From assembly GCF_900091605.1 (NCBI RefSeq), contig NZ_FMCQ01000014.1, forward strand, positions 58,706-122,705: a stretch of 64,000 nucleotides of DNA. Reading direction: 5' to 3'. The notes below the pieces were generated by a model. The model was not told the origin of the DNA and ran no database searches. It worked only from the letters and a program-made list of their open reading frames with translations. Of this stretch, positions 7,933-15,895 are shown piece by piece (positions within the stretch are counted from its first letter, which is position 1; every line of letters begins with the position of its first letter). A program made the translations under genes and the position numbers. The DNA comes from Micromonospora tulbaghiae (GTDB lineage: Bacteria > Actinomycetota > Actinomycetes > Mycobacteriales > Micromonosporaceae).

Positions 7933-9291
7933 ATGGAGCGGCGAATCTTCGGCCTCGAAACCGAGTACGGCGTCACCTGCACCTATCGCGGGCAACGTCG
8001 ACTGTCCCCCGACGAGGTCGCGCGGTACCTGTTCCGGCGGGTGGTGTCGTGGGGCCGGTCGAGCAACGTGTTCCTGCGCAACGGTGCCCGCCTCTATCTG
8101 GACGTGGGCTCGCACCCGGAGTACGCGACCCCGGAGTGCGACTCGGTGACCGACCTGGTGGCACACGACCGGGCCGGTGAGCGGATCCTGGAGGGGCTGC
8201 TCATCGACGCGGAGAAGCGGCTGCACGACGAGGGCATCGCGGGCGAGATCTACCTGTTCAAGAACAACACCGACTCGGCCGGCAACTCGTACGGCTGCCA
8301 CGAGAACTACCTGGTGTCCCGGCACGGCGAGTTCGGCCGGCTCGCCGACGTGCTCATCCCGTTCCTGGTCACCCGGCAGCTGATCTGCGGCGCGGGCAAG
8401 GTGCTGCAGACGCCGCGCGGCGCGGTCTACTGCCTGTCCCAGCGGGCCGAGCACATCTGGGAGGGCGTCTCCTCGGCGACCACCCGCAGCCGTCCGATCA
8501 TCAACACCCGGGACGAGCCGCACGCGGACGCCGAGCGCTACCGCCGGTTGCACGTGATCGTCGGCGACTCGAACATGAACGAGGTCACCACGCTGCTGAA
8601 GGTCGGCACCGCCGACATCGTGCTGCGGATGATCGAGGCCGGCGTGGTGATGCGCGACCTGACGCTGGAGAACCCGATCCGGGCCATCCGTGAGGTGTCG
8701 CACGACATCACCGGCCGGCGCAAGGTGCGGCTGGCCTCCGGCAAGGAGGTCTCGGCGCTGGAGATCCAGCAGGAATACCTCGCCAAGGCGACGGAGTTCG
8801 TGGAGCGCCGGGGCGGCGACCAGACCGCGAAGCGGGTGGTCGACCTGTGGGGCCGGGTGCTGCGCGCGGTCGAGACCGGCGACCTGGACCCGGTGGCCCG
8901 CGAGATCGACTGGATCACCAAGCTGAAGCTGATCGAGCGTTACCAGCGCAAGCACGACCTGCCGCTGTCGCACCCGCGGGTGGCGCAGATGGACCTGGCC
9001 TACCACGACCTGCGGCGCGGGCGCGGCCTGTACGGGCTGCTGGAGCGCCGTCGCGAGGTCGACCGGGTGGCCACCGACCCGGAGATCTTCGAGGCGAAGG
9101 AGACGCCGCCGCAGACGACCCGGGCGCGGCTGCGTGGCGAGTTCATCCGCCACGCCCAGGAGAAGCGGCGGGACTTCACCGTGGACTGGGTGCACCTGAA
9201 GCTGAACGACCAGGCGCAGCGCACGGTGCTGTGCAAGGACCCGTTCCGGGCCTACGACGAGCGGGTGGAACGGCTGATCGCCAGCATGTGA
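7933..9291 (+). CDS. pafA: Pup ligase PafA
   Basis: PafA (452 aa) uses ATP to phosphorylate the C-terminal Glu of deamidated Pup and attaches it to substrate lysines. It shares the Dop fold but lacks the Dop loop. Visible motifs are MERRIFGLETEYGV, NGARLYLDVGSHPEYATPE with catalytic-type Asp57, FKNNTDSAGNSYGCHENYL and RPIINTRDEPHADAE. Length and motifs match the family. The ATG lies 6 nt after a TAGTGT hexamer, suggesting a leaderless transcript separate from the prcBA operon. A perfect hairpin follows. Confidence 0.97.
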   Translation: MERRIFGLETEYGVTCTYRGQRRLSPDEVARYLFRRVVSWGRSSNVFLRNGARLYLDVGSHPEYATPECDSVTDLVAHDRAGERILEGLLIDAEKRLHDEGIAGEIYLFKNNTDSAGNSYGCHENYLVSRHGEFGRLADVLIPFLVTRQLICGAGKVLQTPRGAVYCLSQRAEHIWEGVSSATTRSRPIINTRDEPHADAERYRRLHVIVGDSNMNEVTTLLKVGTADIVLRMIEAGVVMRDLTLENPIRAIREVSHDITGRRKVRLASGKEVSALEIQQEYLAKATEFVERRGGDQTAKRVVDLWGRVLRAVETGDLDPVAREIDWITKLKLIERYQRKHDLPLSHPRVAQMDLAYHDLRRGRGLYGLLERRREVDRVATDPEIFEAKETPPQTTRARLRGEFIRHAQEKRRDFTVDWVHLKLNDQAQRTVLCKDPFRAYDERVERLIASM

Positions 9292-9297
9292 CCGTGC

Positions 9298-9326
9298 GGG
9301 CGGCCGGTGCCCGGCACCGGCCGCCC
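9298..9326 (+). terminator. perfect hairpin after pafA
   Basis: GGGCGGCCGGTGCC pairs with GGCACCGGCCGCCC around a single loop base, 6 nt after the pafA stop. Confidence 0.75.
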
Positions 9327-9350
9327 GTCCACGGGTACGCTGGCGTCGCG

Positions 9351-9569
9351 ATGAACACTTCCGAATCCGCCGGTGGTTCCGGCCGCGAGACGTCGGCGGG
9401 CCGTGACGGCACCGAGAAGCTCAACTGGATCGACCGCCGGCGGGAGAAGATCCGCGCCGAGGTCGAACGCAACAGGCGCGGCGACTACACGGTGCCGACC
9501 TGGGTGCTGGCAGTGGCGCTTGTGCTGATCGTGGGCGCCTGGCTCGGGCTCATCCTGTTCCTCGGCTGA
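9351..9569 (+). CDS. small single-pass membrane protein (72 aa)
   Basis: ATG 9351 follows a TACGCT hexamer (9336-9341) by 9 nt, which favours this start. The protein has a polar Gly/Ser-rich N-terminus, a basic stretch (WIDRRREKIRAEVERNRRG) and one hydrophobic helix (VPTWVLAVALVLIVGAWLG) near the C-terminus. This suggests a tail-anchored protein with its N-terminus in the cytoplasm. I do not recognise a named family. It lies downstream of pafA in the same direction, but the hairpin between them argues for independent transcription. Confidence 0.75.
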   Translation: MNTSESAGGSGRETSAGRDGTEKLNWIDRRREKIRAEVERNRRGDYTVPTWVLAVALVLIVGAWLGLILFLG

Positions 9570-9620
9570 GCGCCGCGCCGGACGCCACCCGGCCCGGCAG
9601 TGGGCCGCCGCCGGTCCCGA

Positions 9621-10706
9621 TCAACCCAGTAGGCCGGCCGCGTACCGGCCGGCGGCGGCCGCGGCCAGGAAGTAGGCGTGGTCGGCGTCCAGGCCCCGGC
9701 CCATCGTGGACAGGCCGACCGGGGTGGCCCGCAGCGCCGCGTCGAGGCCGTCGGTGGGCACCGTGACGACCGTGTGCCGGTCGGCCAGCGGCGCCAGCGC
9801 CGCGGCGACCTCCACCGCCAGGCCGGGGGGTAGGCCGTCCGGCACGACCAGCTCCGCGGGGGCCAGCGCCACCCGGCCGTACGCGGTCAGGCTGTGGTGG
9901 GAGACGCCACGGTGCCGGGGGCGGGCGTCGGCGTCGGAGATGCGCAGCGACCCGACCGGGCGCCCGCCCAGCGTGGCGACCGCGTTCACCGCCTCGCCGA
10001 CGGCCACGCCGGAGAAGCCCCAGCGGGTGCCGGTGCCGAGGTTGCCCGGCCCCTGGGCGACGATCGTCAGGTCCGCGTCGAGCACGTGCCGCGCGGCGAG
10101 CAGGCCGCTGTGCAGGGTGCTGGCCTCCAGGTCGCCGCCGAACGCCTGGCCCACGCTGACGGTGCCCACGAGGTGCCCGGACAGGCCGGCCAGGGTGCGG
10201 GAGAACCAGGCCGGCAGCGCGCCGCCGTCGGTCAGCACGTACGCCACCCGGGCGTCGGGCGCGTCGGCGCGGACGCCGGCCAGGATCGCCGGCAGCGCGG
10301 AGTGCAGGTCGGCGAGGACCACCGGCATGCCGTCGACCGAGTCGGCGGCGGCGAGCCGGTCGTGGTGCGGCGACGCCTCCTCGTCCACGCCGAGCAGGAT
10401 CGGTTGCAGCGGCGTGTAGCGGGCCTTGACCAGGTGCCCGGCGTCGCGGCTGTCGCCGGCCTGCGGCGGGTCCGGCGGCAGCCGGTCGGGCAGCGCCACG
10501 ACCAGCGCGTAGCCGCCGGTGCCGAGGCCCATCAGCAGCGCGCCGGCGTTGAGCAGCACCCGGTCGCCGGGCTCCGGCTCGCCGACCAGGGCCGGGTAGG
10601 CCAGGGCGCGCATCCGGGCGCCGTCGGGCAGGTCGACGTCGAGTTCGACAGCGCCGGCCCACCGTCGCCGTACCGCCGTGACCGTGCCGGACCGCCATCG
10701 CACCAT
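9621..10706 (-). CDS. DUF3866-type protein
   Basis: A 361-residue soluble protein that I place in the DUF3866 family. It has an N-terminal segment beginning MVRWRSGTVTAVRRRW and conserved stretches AYPALVGEPEPGDRVLLN, GLGTGGYALVVA and GPGNLGTGTRWGFSG. The function of the family is unknown to me. ATG 10706 is preferred over the GTG at 10715 because a TAGCGT hexamer ends 7 nt upstream and overlaps the latter. It is common near pafA/pafBC in actinomycetes. No membrane span or signal peptide is seen. Confidence 0.75.
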   Translation of the reverse strand: MVRWRSGTVTAVRRRWAGAVELDVDLPDGARMRALAYPALVGEPEPGDRVLLNAGALLMGLGTGGYALVVALPDRLPPDPPQAGDSRDAGHLVKARYTPLQPILLGVDEEASPHHDRLAAADSVDGMPVVLADLHSALPAILAGVRADAPDARVAYVLTDGGALPAWFSRTLAGLSGHLVGTVSVGQAFGGDLEASTLHSGLLAARHVLDADLTIVAQGPGNLGTGTRWGFSGVAVGEAVNAVATLGGRPVGSLRISDADARPRHRGVSHHSLTAYGRVALAPAELVVPDGLPPGLAVEVAAALAPLADRHTVVTVPTDGLDAALRATPVGLSTMGRGLDADHAYFLAAAAAGRYAAGLLG

Positions 10707-10713
10707 GCGGTGC

Positions 10714-10719
10714 ACGCTA
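10714..10719 (-). promoter_or_regulatory. leaderless promoter of DUF3866 gene (-10 TAGCGT)
   Basis: On the minus strand TAGCGT lies 7 nt before ATG 10706 and no Shine-Dalgarno site is present. Confidence 0.55.
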
Positions 10720-10750
10720 TCGGCCGCTGCCGGGACGGGCCCCGGGCGGG

Positions 10751-11743
10751 TCAGGGGTTCCGGTCGTCGACCGGGCGGCCCGCCTCGTCCTGTGTGGTGC
10801 GGGCGGTCCGGCCGGGCGACCGGGACCGGGTGGGGTCGAGGAAGACGTACGCGATCTCCGGGAAGTGCCCGGTGAGCCGGCGTTCGGCCTCGTCGGCGGC
10901 GGCCTCGATGTCGGCGCCGGTGGCGTCGTCGCGAAAGTCGACCTTGGCGGCGACGAGGATGTCGTCCGGGCCGAGGAACATGGTCATCAGCGTGTCGACG
11001 CGGTCCACCGTCGGCACCGCCGCCAGTTCCCGCTCGATGCGCCGGTGCAGCCGGTCGGACACCGAGCGGCCGACCAGCAGCGAGATGTTGCTGCGGGCCA
11101 GGACGGCGGCGACCACCAGCAGCAGCACGCCGATGAGGATCGAGGCGATCCCGTCGTACAGTTCGTCGCCGGTCAGGTGCGACAGGGTGAGCCCGCCGGC
11201 GGCGATCAGCAGGCCGATCAGCGCGGCGCTGTCCTCCAGGAAGACCGCCTTGACCGTGGTGTCGGCGGTCAGGCGCAGGTAGCGGCGCGGGGTGGTGCCC
11301 CAGCGGCGCGACTCGCCGCGCACCTGCCGGACCGCCCGGGCCAGCGACACCGACTCGATCGCGAAGGAGACCGCCAGCACCACGTACGCGACGAGGTACT
11401 CGCCGCTGTGCTCGTGCACCAGGATGGTGGTCACGCCGTGCGTGATGGCGAAGCCCGCCCCGGCGACGAAGGTGAACAGCGCGGCGAGGAACGCCCAGAC
11501 GTAGCTCTCCTTGCCGTACCCGAAGGGGTGCCGGGTGTCGGCGGGCCGCGCGCCGCGGCGCAGCGCCAGGTAGAGCAGCACCTCGGTGGTGGTGTCGGCG
11601 AGCGAGTGGGCGGCCTCGGAGAGCATCGCCGCGGAGCCCGAGATCAGGCCGGCGACCAGCTTGGCGACGGCGATGGCGAGGTTCGCCGCGCCGGCCACCA
11701 CGACGGTGCCGACGCTCTCGGTCTTGACCTCCGGTTCCGCCAT
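10751..11743 (-). CDS. cation diffusion facilitator (CDF) metal transporter
   Basis: A 330-aa inner-membrane antiporter expected to export divalent metals such as Zn2+, Fe2+ or Mn2+ against protons. Five or six hydrophobic helices occupy residues 12-215. The signature HSLADTTTE in the second helix and a second metal-site region (FLEDSAAL) are visible, followed by a cytoplasmic ferredoxin-like domain (about 220-310). HSLAD resembles the HD half of the usual HDxxD sites, so the metal cannot be named. The ATG is 6 nt after TAGGGT on the minus strand, so the mRNA is probably leaderless. It is divergent from pafB with only about 100 bp between the starts. Confidence 0.9.
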   Translation of the reverse strand: MAEPEVKTESVGTVVVAGAANLAIAVAKLVAGLISGSAAMLSEAAHSLADTTTEVLLYLALRRGARPADTRHPFGYGKESYVWAFLAALFTFVAGAGFAITHGVTTILVHEHSGEYLVAYVVLAVSFAIESVSLARAVRQVRGESRRWGTTPRRYLRLTADTTVKAVFLEDSAALIGLLIAAGGLTLSHLTGDELYDGIASILIGVLLLVVAAVLARSNISLLVGRSVSDRLHRRIERELAAVPTVDRVDTLMTMFLGPDDILVAAKVDFRDDATGADIEAAADEAERRLTGHFPEIAYVFLDPTRSRSPGRTARTTQDEAGRPVDDRNP

Positions 11744-11749
11744 GCGATC

Positions 11750-11755
11750 ACCCTA
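11750..11755 (-). promoter_or_regulatory. leaderless promoter of CDF gene (-10 TAGGGT)
   Basis: On the minus strand TAGGGT is separated by 6 nt from ATG 11743. Confidence 0.55.
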
Positions 11756-11835
11756 TGACCGGTCGATGCCCGCCGCCGGGTGGGAAGACCCCCGCGCCGC
11801 GCCGCGCGGGTGCCCGCGCCGGACGCGCGGGCTGC

Positions 11836-11841
11836 TAGCGT
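11836..11841 (+). promoter_or_regulatory. leaderless pafB promoter (-10 TAGCGT)
   Basis: TAGCGT is followed by 6 nt and then GTG 11848, the same geometry as at pafA. It supports the GTG as start rather than the TTG at 11842. Confidence 0.6.
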
Positions 11842-11847
11842 TTGGGC

Positions 11848-12846
11848 GTGTCCCGGACCCGTACCGAACGCCTGGTCAACCTGGTGATCTGCCTGCTGTC
11901 GACGCGACGCTTCCTGACCGCCGCGCAGATCGCCGCGACCGTGCCCGGCTACGAGCACGACCCGGACGACCCCAAGGACCACGAGGCGTTCCAGCGCAAG
12001 TTCGAGCGCGACAAGGCCGAGCTGCGTGAGCTGGGCGTGCCGCTGGAGACCGGCACGGCGAGCGTCTTCGACGCCGAGCCGGGCTACCGGATCGCGCCGC
12101 GCGCGTACGCGTTGCCCGACATCCCGCTCGAACCGGACGAGGCCGCCGCCGTGGGCATCGCCGCCCGGCTGTGGCAGCACGCCGGGCTGGCCGCCGCCGC
12201 GTCGTCCGGGCTGGCGAAGCTGCGCGCCGCCGGCATCGACGTCGACCCGCAGGCCACGCTGGGCCTGGAGCCGATGGTCACTGTCGACCCGGCGTTCGCG
12301 CCGCTCACCGCCGCCGCGCGGGACCGGCGCGAGGTGAGCTTCGACTACCGCGTGCCGGACCGCGACGCGCCCACCCGCCGCCGGGTGCAGCCGTGGGGCG
12401 TGGTCTGCTGGCGCGGCCGGTGGTACGTCGTCGGCCACGACCTGGACCGTGCGGCGACCCGCTGCTTCCGGCTGTCCCGGGTGGTGGGCACCGTCCGGGC
12501 GACCGGCGAGCCGGGCGCCTACGAGCCGCCCGCCGGTGTCGACCTGATCAGCCACGTGGCCCGCTGGTCCGGGCCGGTGGAGCGCACCGGCCGGGCCACG
12601 GTCCTGGCCACGCCGGGCCGTGCCGCCGGGCTGCGCCGCTGGGCCGTCGAGTGCCAGGCCGGCCCCGACGGCGACCGGCTGGTGCTGCCGTACGCCGACG
12701 CCGACTACCTGGCCGGCCAGATCGTCGGGTACGGCCCGGACGTCCGCGTGCTGGAGCCACCGGAGGTACGGGAGGCGGTCATCCAGCGGCTCAAGGAGGT
12801 CGCCGCCCGGCACGACGAGCTGGCCGTGACGGGGGGTGCCCGGTGA
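11848..12846 (+). CDS. pafB: WYL-domain transcription regulator PafB
   Basis: A 332-aa protein with an N-terminal winged helix-turn-helix (about 1-75, TERLVNLVICLLSTRRFLTA) and a WYL domain (about 140-240, with VQPWGVVCWRGRWYVVGHD and RCFRLSRV), then a C-terminal WCX part. PafB pairs with PafC and in mycobacteria the PafBC pair activates DNA-damage genes independently of LexA. The WYL domain probably senses a nucleic-acid ligand. The stop overlaps the pafC start (GTGA), so the two are translationally coupled. The transcript appears leaderless. Confidence 0.92.
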   Translation: MSRTRTERLVNLVICLLSTRRFLTAAQIAATVPGYEHDPDDPKDHEAFQRKFERDKAELRELGVPLETGTASVFDAEPGYRIAPRAYALPDIPLEPDEAAAVGIAARLWQHAGLAAAASSGLAKLRAAGIDVDPQATLGLEPMVTVDPAFAPLTAAARDRREVSFDYRVPDRDAPTRRRVQPWGVVCWRGRWYVVGHDLDRAATRCFRLSRVVGTVRATGEPGAYEPPAGVDLISHVARWSGPVERTGRATVLATPGRAAGLRRWAVECQAGPDGDRLVLPYADADYLAGQIVGYGPDVRVLEPPEVREAVIQRLKEVAARHDELAVTGGAR

Positions 12847-13850
12847 CCCGCCCGGCGTCCCGCGCGGGCCGTGCGTCCGCCGACCGGCTGGCCCGGCTGC
12901 TCAACCTGGTCCCCTACCTGCTGGCCCGCCCCGGCATCGAGATCGCCGAGGCGGCGCACGACCTCGGGGTGACCGAGAAGCAGCTCCGGGAGGATCTGGA
13001 ACTGCTCTGGGTGTGCGGGCTGCCCGGCTACGGCCCCGGTGACCTGATCGACATGGCGTTCGACGGTGACCGGGTGACGATCACCTACGACGCCGGGATC
13101 GACCGCCCGCTGCGGCTCACCCCGGACGAGGCGCTGGCGCTGGTGGTGGCGTTGCGGATGATCGCCGAGACGCCGGGCGTAGCCAACCGGGAGGCGGTCG
13201 AGCGGGCACTCGCCAAGATCGAGAACGCCGCCGGTGACCTGGCCGGCGCCCCCGTCGAGGTCCGCCTGCCCGGCGACTCCGCCCGGGTACGCGAGCTGCG
13301 CGCCGCCGTCGAGCGCGGCCGGGCGCTGCGGATCACGTACTACACCCCGGCCCGGGACGAGACCACCGAACGCACCATCGACCCGCTGCGGATGCTGATG
13401 GTCGGCGGCCGGGCGTACGTGGAGGCGTGGTGCCGCCGCGCCGAGGGGGTGCGGCTGTTCCGGGCCGACCGGATCGACGCGGTGACCGAGCTGCCGGAGC
13501 AGGCGGTGGTGCCGCCGCAGGCCCGCCCGCACGATCTCAGCGACGGCGTGTTCAGCCCGTCGGCCGACCTGCCGCTGATCACGCTGCGGATCGGCCGGGG
13601 CGAGCGGTGGATCACCGAATATTATCCGTGCGAGCGGGTCGAGGCCGACGGCGAGCAGTGGCTGGTGTCGCTGCGCGTGACCGACCTCGGGTGGGCCCGG
13701 CGGTTCGTGCTCGGGCTGGGCCCGGAGGTGACAGTGGTGGCCCCGGCCGAGCTGGCCGAGCAGGTCCGCGCCCAGGCCGTGGCCGCGCTCGACGCGTACG
13801 CCACCCCGGCCGGCAGCGCCGACCCGGCGGCCGTCGGCGGCACCCGATAG
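12843..13850 (+). CDS. pafC: WYL-domain transcription regulator PafC
   Basis: Partner of PafB (335 aa) with the same layout. A helix-turn-helix (about 10-75, ADRLARLLNLVPYLLARPG then EIAEAAHDLGV) is followed by a WYL domain around residues 150-230 (LRITYYTP, TIDPLRMLMVGGRAYVEAW, VRLFRADRI) and a C-terminal WCX segment. GTG 12843 overlaps the pafB TGA. Its own TAG stop is also the first half of a TAGGCT hexamer that seems to drive the next gene. Confidence 0.92.
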   Translation: MTRPASRAGRASADRLARLLNLVPYLLARPGIEIAEAAHDLGVTEKQLREDLELLWVCGLPGYGPGDLIDMAFDGDRVTITYDAGIDRPLRLTPDEALALVVALRMIAETPGVANREAVERALAKIENAAGDLAGAPVEVRLPGDSARVRELRAAVERGRALRITYYTPARDETTERTIDPLRMLMVGGRAYVEAWCRRAEGVRLFRADRIDAVTELPEQAVVPPQARPHDLSDGVFSPSADLPLITLRIGRGERWITEYYPCERVEADGEQWLVSLRVTDLGWARRFVLGLGPEVTVVAPAELAEQVRAQAVAALDAYATPAGSADPAAVGGTR

Positions 13851-13853
13851 GCT
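13848..13853 (+). promoter_or_regulatory. leaderless promoter overlapping pafC stop (-10 TAGGCT)
   Basis: TAGGCT begins with the pafC stop codon TAG and ends 7 nt before GTG 13861. The same bases serve as stop codon and probable -10. Confidence 0.5.
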
Positions 13854-13860
13854 GACCGCC

Positions 13861-14109
13861 GTGGTGATCTGGATCGTGCTCGGGGTCGTGTTGTTGGCGC
13901 TGGTCGTACTGGCCCTGGCGATCCGTCCGGTGGTGAGCCGCCTGCCCGGGCTGCGCCGTTCCGCGCTGGCGTTGCAGCGCCGGGCGGTCGAGGCCGAGTC
14001 GCTGCGGTCGGCCGCCGAGCAGTTGCAGGCGCGGGCCGAGTCGCTCCAGGAACGAGCGGCTGTCGCGCAGGAGCGAATCGTCTTGATCAAGGCCAAGCGC
14101 GGCGACTGA
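13861..14109 (+). CDS. small membrane-anchored coiled-coil protein (82 aa)
   Basis: One N-terminal transmembrane helix (VIWIVLGVVLLALVVLALAI) is followed by a Leu/Ala/Glu/Gln-rich segment (about 35-75) with heptad character. No named family is recognised. GTG is used, 7 nt after a TAGGCT hexamer and without a ribosome site. It sits between pafC and tatA, an arrangement I regard as common in actinomycetes, but no role can be assigned. Confidence 0.75.
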   Translation: MVIWIVLGVVLLALVVLALAIRPVVSRLPGLRRSALALQRRAVEAESLRSAAEQLQARAESLQERAAVAQERIVLIKAKRGD

Positions 14110-14275
14110 ACCGACGGCGGTCGCCCCGATGAGCGTCGTCTGCGCGTTCCCGGGTGGTTACGCGCAGAAATGCGCGGACCTGGACGGTTGACGGGACACT
14201 TCGGGTTGGTCGAAACTTCACCGATCGGGCCCGCACCAGCAGGCCCGCGGGGGTGGCAAGCCGCTGCGACACACG

Positions 14276-14281
14276 TACGAT
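14276..14281 (+). promoter_or_regulatory. putative -10 for tatAC (TACGAT)
   Basis: TACGAT lies 46 nt before the tatA ATG and would leave a leader of about 40 nt with GGAG at 14318-14321. The rest of the 14110-14327 gap shows no gene. Confidence 0.4.
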
Positions 14282-14327
14282 GGGCGACGACCCACCCCTC
14301 ACCGACACAGAGCGACTGGAGCTTCCC

Positions 14328-14657
14328 ATGGGTGCCCTCAAGCCGTGGCACATCGCCGTACTCGTGGTCGTGCTGATCCTGCTCTTCGGCGCGAAGCGGC
14401 TCCCCGACGCGGCCCGCTCGCTGGGCCGCTCGCTGCGGATCATCAAGGCCGAGACCAAGAGCCTGCACGACGACGACCGCGATCTCGCCGAGAAGGCCGA
14501 CGCGCAGGCGGGTTACCAGCCGCTCCAGCCGCAGCAGCCGGTGCAGGGGCAGCCTTACGTGCAGCAGCAGTACGCCCAGCAGCAGCCGTACGCGCCGCAG
14601 CCGCAGCAGCCCGTGGCCCCGCCGGCCGACCCGGTGCAGCGCGTCCGCGAGAACTGA
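14328..14657 (+). CDS. tatA: Sec-independent translocase subunit TatA
   Basis: TatA (109 aa) forms the pore-like assembly that moves folded proteins out through the membrane. It has the short N-terminal helix (MGALKPWHIAVLVVVLILLF), the FGAKRLPD hinge and the amphipathic helix (AARSLGRSLRIIKAETKSL). After residue 60 the tail is unusually rich in Gln and Pro (repeated QPY and QQ), as in other actinomycetes, and probably disordered. ATG 14328 has GGAG 6 nt upstream. tatC follows after 21 nt, so they form an operon. The GH5 cellulase in this window has an RR signal peptide and could be a substrate. Confidence 0.95.
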   Translation: MGALKPWHIAVLVVVLILLFGAKRLPDAARSLGRSLRIIKAETKSLHDDDRDLAEKADAQAGYQPLQPQQPVQGQPYVQQQYAQQQPYAPQPQQPVAPPADPVQRVREN

Positions 14658-14678
14658 TCCGAGAGGGCCTCAACCACC

Positions 14679-15632
14679 GTGGCCTTCGGGTTGAAGAAGC
14701 GCGGCCCGAGCTCGTTCGCCCGTGCGGCAGACGGCTCGATGACGCTCATCGAGCACATCCGCGAGCTGCGTAACCGGCTGTTCCGCGCGTCGCTGGCGAT
14801 CCTGGTCGGCTTCGGCTTCGGCATCTGGCTGGCCACGCCGGTCCGGGTGTTGCTGTCGAAGCCCTACTGCGACCTGCCGCAGTCGATCGATCCGGAAACC
14901 GGCAAGTGCCTGTTCGTGCAGCTCGGTGTCGCCGACGTCTTCCTGCTGAATCTGAAGATCGGTCTCTGGGTCGGTCTGATCATCGCGGCGCCGGTCTGGC
15001 TCTATCAGCTCTGGGCGTTCATCGCGCCCGGTCTGCACCGGCACGAGCGGCGCTACGCGTACGTCTTCACCGCCCTGGCGGCCCCGCTGTTCGCGGCCGG
15101 CGCGGTGCTGGCGTTCTTCGTCACCACCAAGGGACTGGAGTTCCTGCTCAACGTCTCCGGCGACGACATCACGACCAACCTCGAGGTGACCCGCTACATC
15201 TCGTTCGTCACGAACCTGATCCTGCTGTTCGGGGTGGCGTTCGAGTTCCCGCTGATCGTGCTGATGCTCAACTTCGTCGGCCTGGCCAGCGCCAAGCGGC
15301 TGCTGAGCTGGTGGCGGGTTGCGGTGTTCGTGTTCTTCGCCTTCGCCGCGGTGGTCACGCCGACGCCCGACCCGTTCGGCATGACCGCGCTGGCGATCTG
15401 CCTCTGCGCGCTCTACTTCGCCGCGGTGGGGGTGGCGTTCCTCAACGACAGGCGGCGCGGTCGCGGGCGTGAGGCCTACGCCGGCATCGCCGACGACGAG
15501 GTGTCACCGCTGGACCTGTCGGACGAGCCGGTGCCCGCCGGTGGCCGGATCGAGGCGTCCGAGCCGATCGGCGCACCCGAGCCGATCGTCGCCCCGAAGC
15601 CGATCGAACGCCGCTACGACGACATGACCTGA
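14679..15632 (+). CDS. tatC: Sec-independent translocase subunit TatC
   Basis: TatC (317 aa) is the six-helix receptor for twin-arginine signal peptides. It begins after a basic N-terminus with MTLIEHIRELRNRLFRA, the conserved cytoplasmic motif that binds the RR signal. It ends with a helix pair around VVTPTPDPFGMTALAICLCALYF. The C-terminal 50 residues are hydrophilic with repeated EPI units. GTG 14679 is the start, with GAGAGG upstream. A 14-bp stem terminator follows. Confidence 0.95.
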   Translation: MAFGLKKRGPSSFARAADGSMTLIEHIRELRNRLFRASLAILVGFGFGIWLATPVRVLLSKPYCDLPQSIDPETGKCLFVQLGVADVFLLNLKIGLWVGLIIAAPVWLYQLWAFIAPGLHRHERRYAYVFTALAAPLFAAGAVLAFFVTTKGLEFLLNVSGDDITTNLEVTRYISFVTNLILLFGVAFEFPLIVLMLNFVGLASAKRLLSWWRVAVFVFFAFAAVVTPTPDPFGMTALAICLCALYFAAVGVAFLNDRRRGRGREAYAGIADDEVSPLDLSDEPVPAGGRIEASEPIGAPEPIVAPKPIERRYDDMT

Positions 15633-15650
15633 CCGATCCCGCTCACCTCC

Positions 15651-15683
15651 GGACGCCGTCCCCGCCTCACGGGGACGGCGTCC
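15651..15683 (+). terminator. terminator after tatC
   Basis: GGACGCCGTCCCCG pairs perfectly with CGGGGACGGCGTCC over a CCTCA loop, 18 nt after the tatC stop. Confidence 0.85.
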
Positions 15684-15730
15684 GCGTCTGCGCAGCCGCG
15701 CGTCGCCGCCCTTCCGAGGCCGCAGGACAC

Positions 15731-15862
15731 CCCGTCCCGAGCCGATCTTGGACGTGTTGCTCCTCCGGGAACGCCGACGGCCCGTCCCGCGCCGATCATG
15801 GACTTGGTGCCCCTCCGATGCCGGAAATCCGCACTTCGCCCGGGCCGAAACTGCAAGATCGC
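15731..15862. repeat. palindromic intergenic repeat, copy 1
   Basis: Two diverged 50-bp units (15731-15780 and 15781-15830) begin CCCGTCCC and share GCCGATC. The second runs into GGTGCCCCTC and ends in GGGCCGAAACTGCAAGATCGC at 15842-15862. The same words occur, reverse-complemented, in the 56,022-56,099 element. I infer a dispersed palindromic repeat family; the arms of this copy have diverged. No gene is seen in 15684-15895. Confidence 0.6.
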
Positions 15863-15863
15863 C

Positions 15864-15895
15864 GGGGGCCGGGGGCCGGGGGCCGGGGGCCGGGG
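15864..15895 (+). repeat. short G-rich tandem repeat, possible G-quadruplex
   Basis: Four consecutive GGGGGCC heptamers plus a final GGGG run. Five G-runs separated by CC could fold as a quadruplex or slip during replication. It adjoins the end of the convergent BtuF-like gene. Confidence 0.7.
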
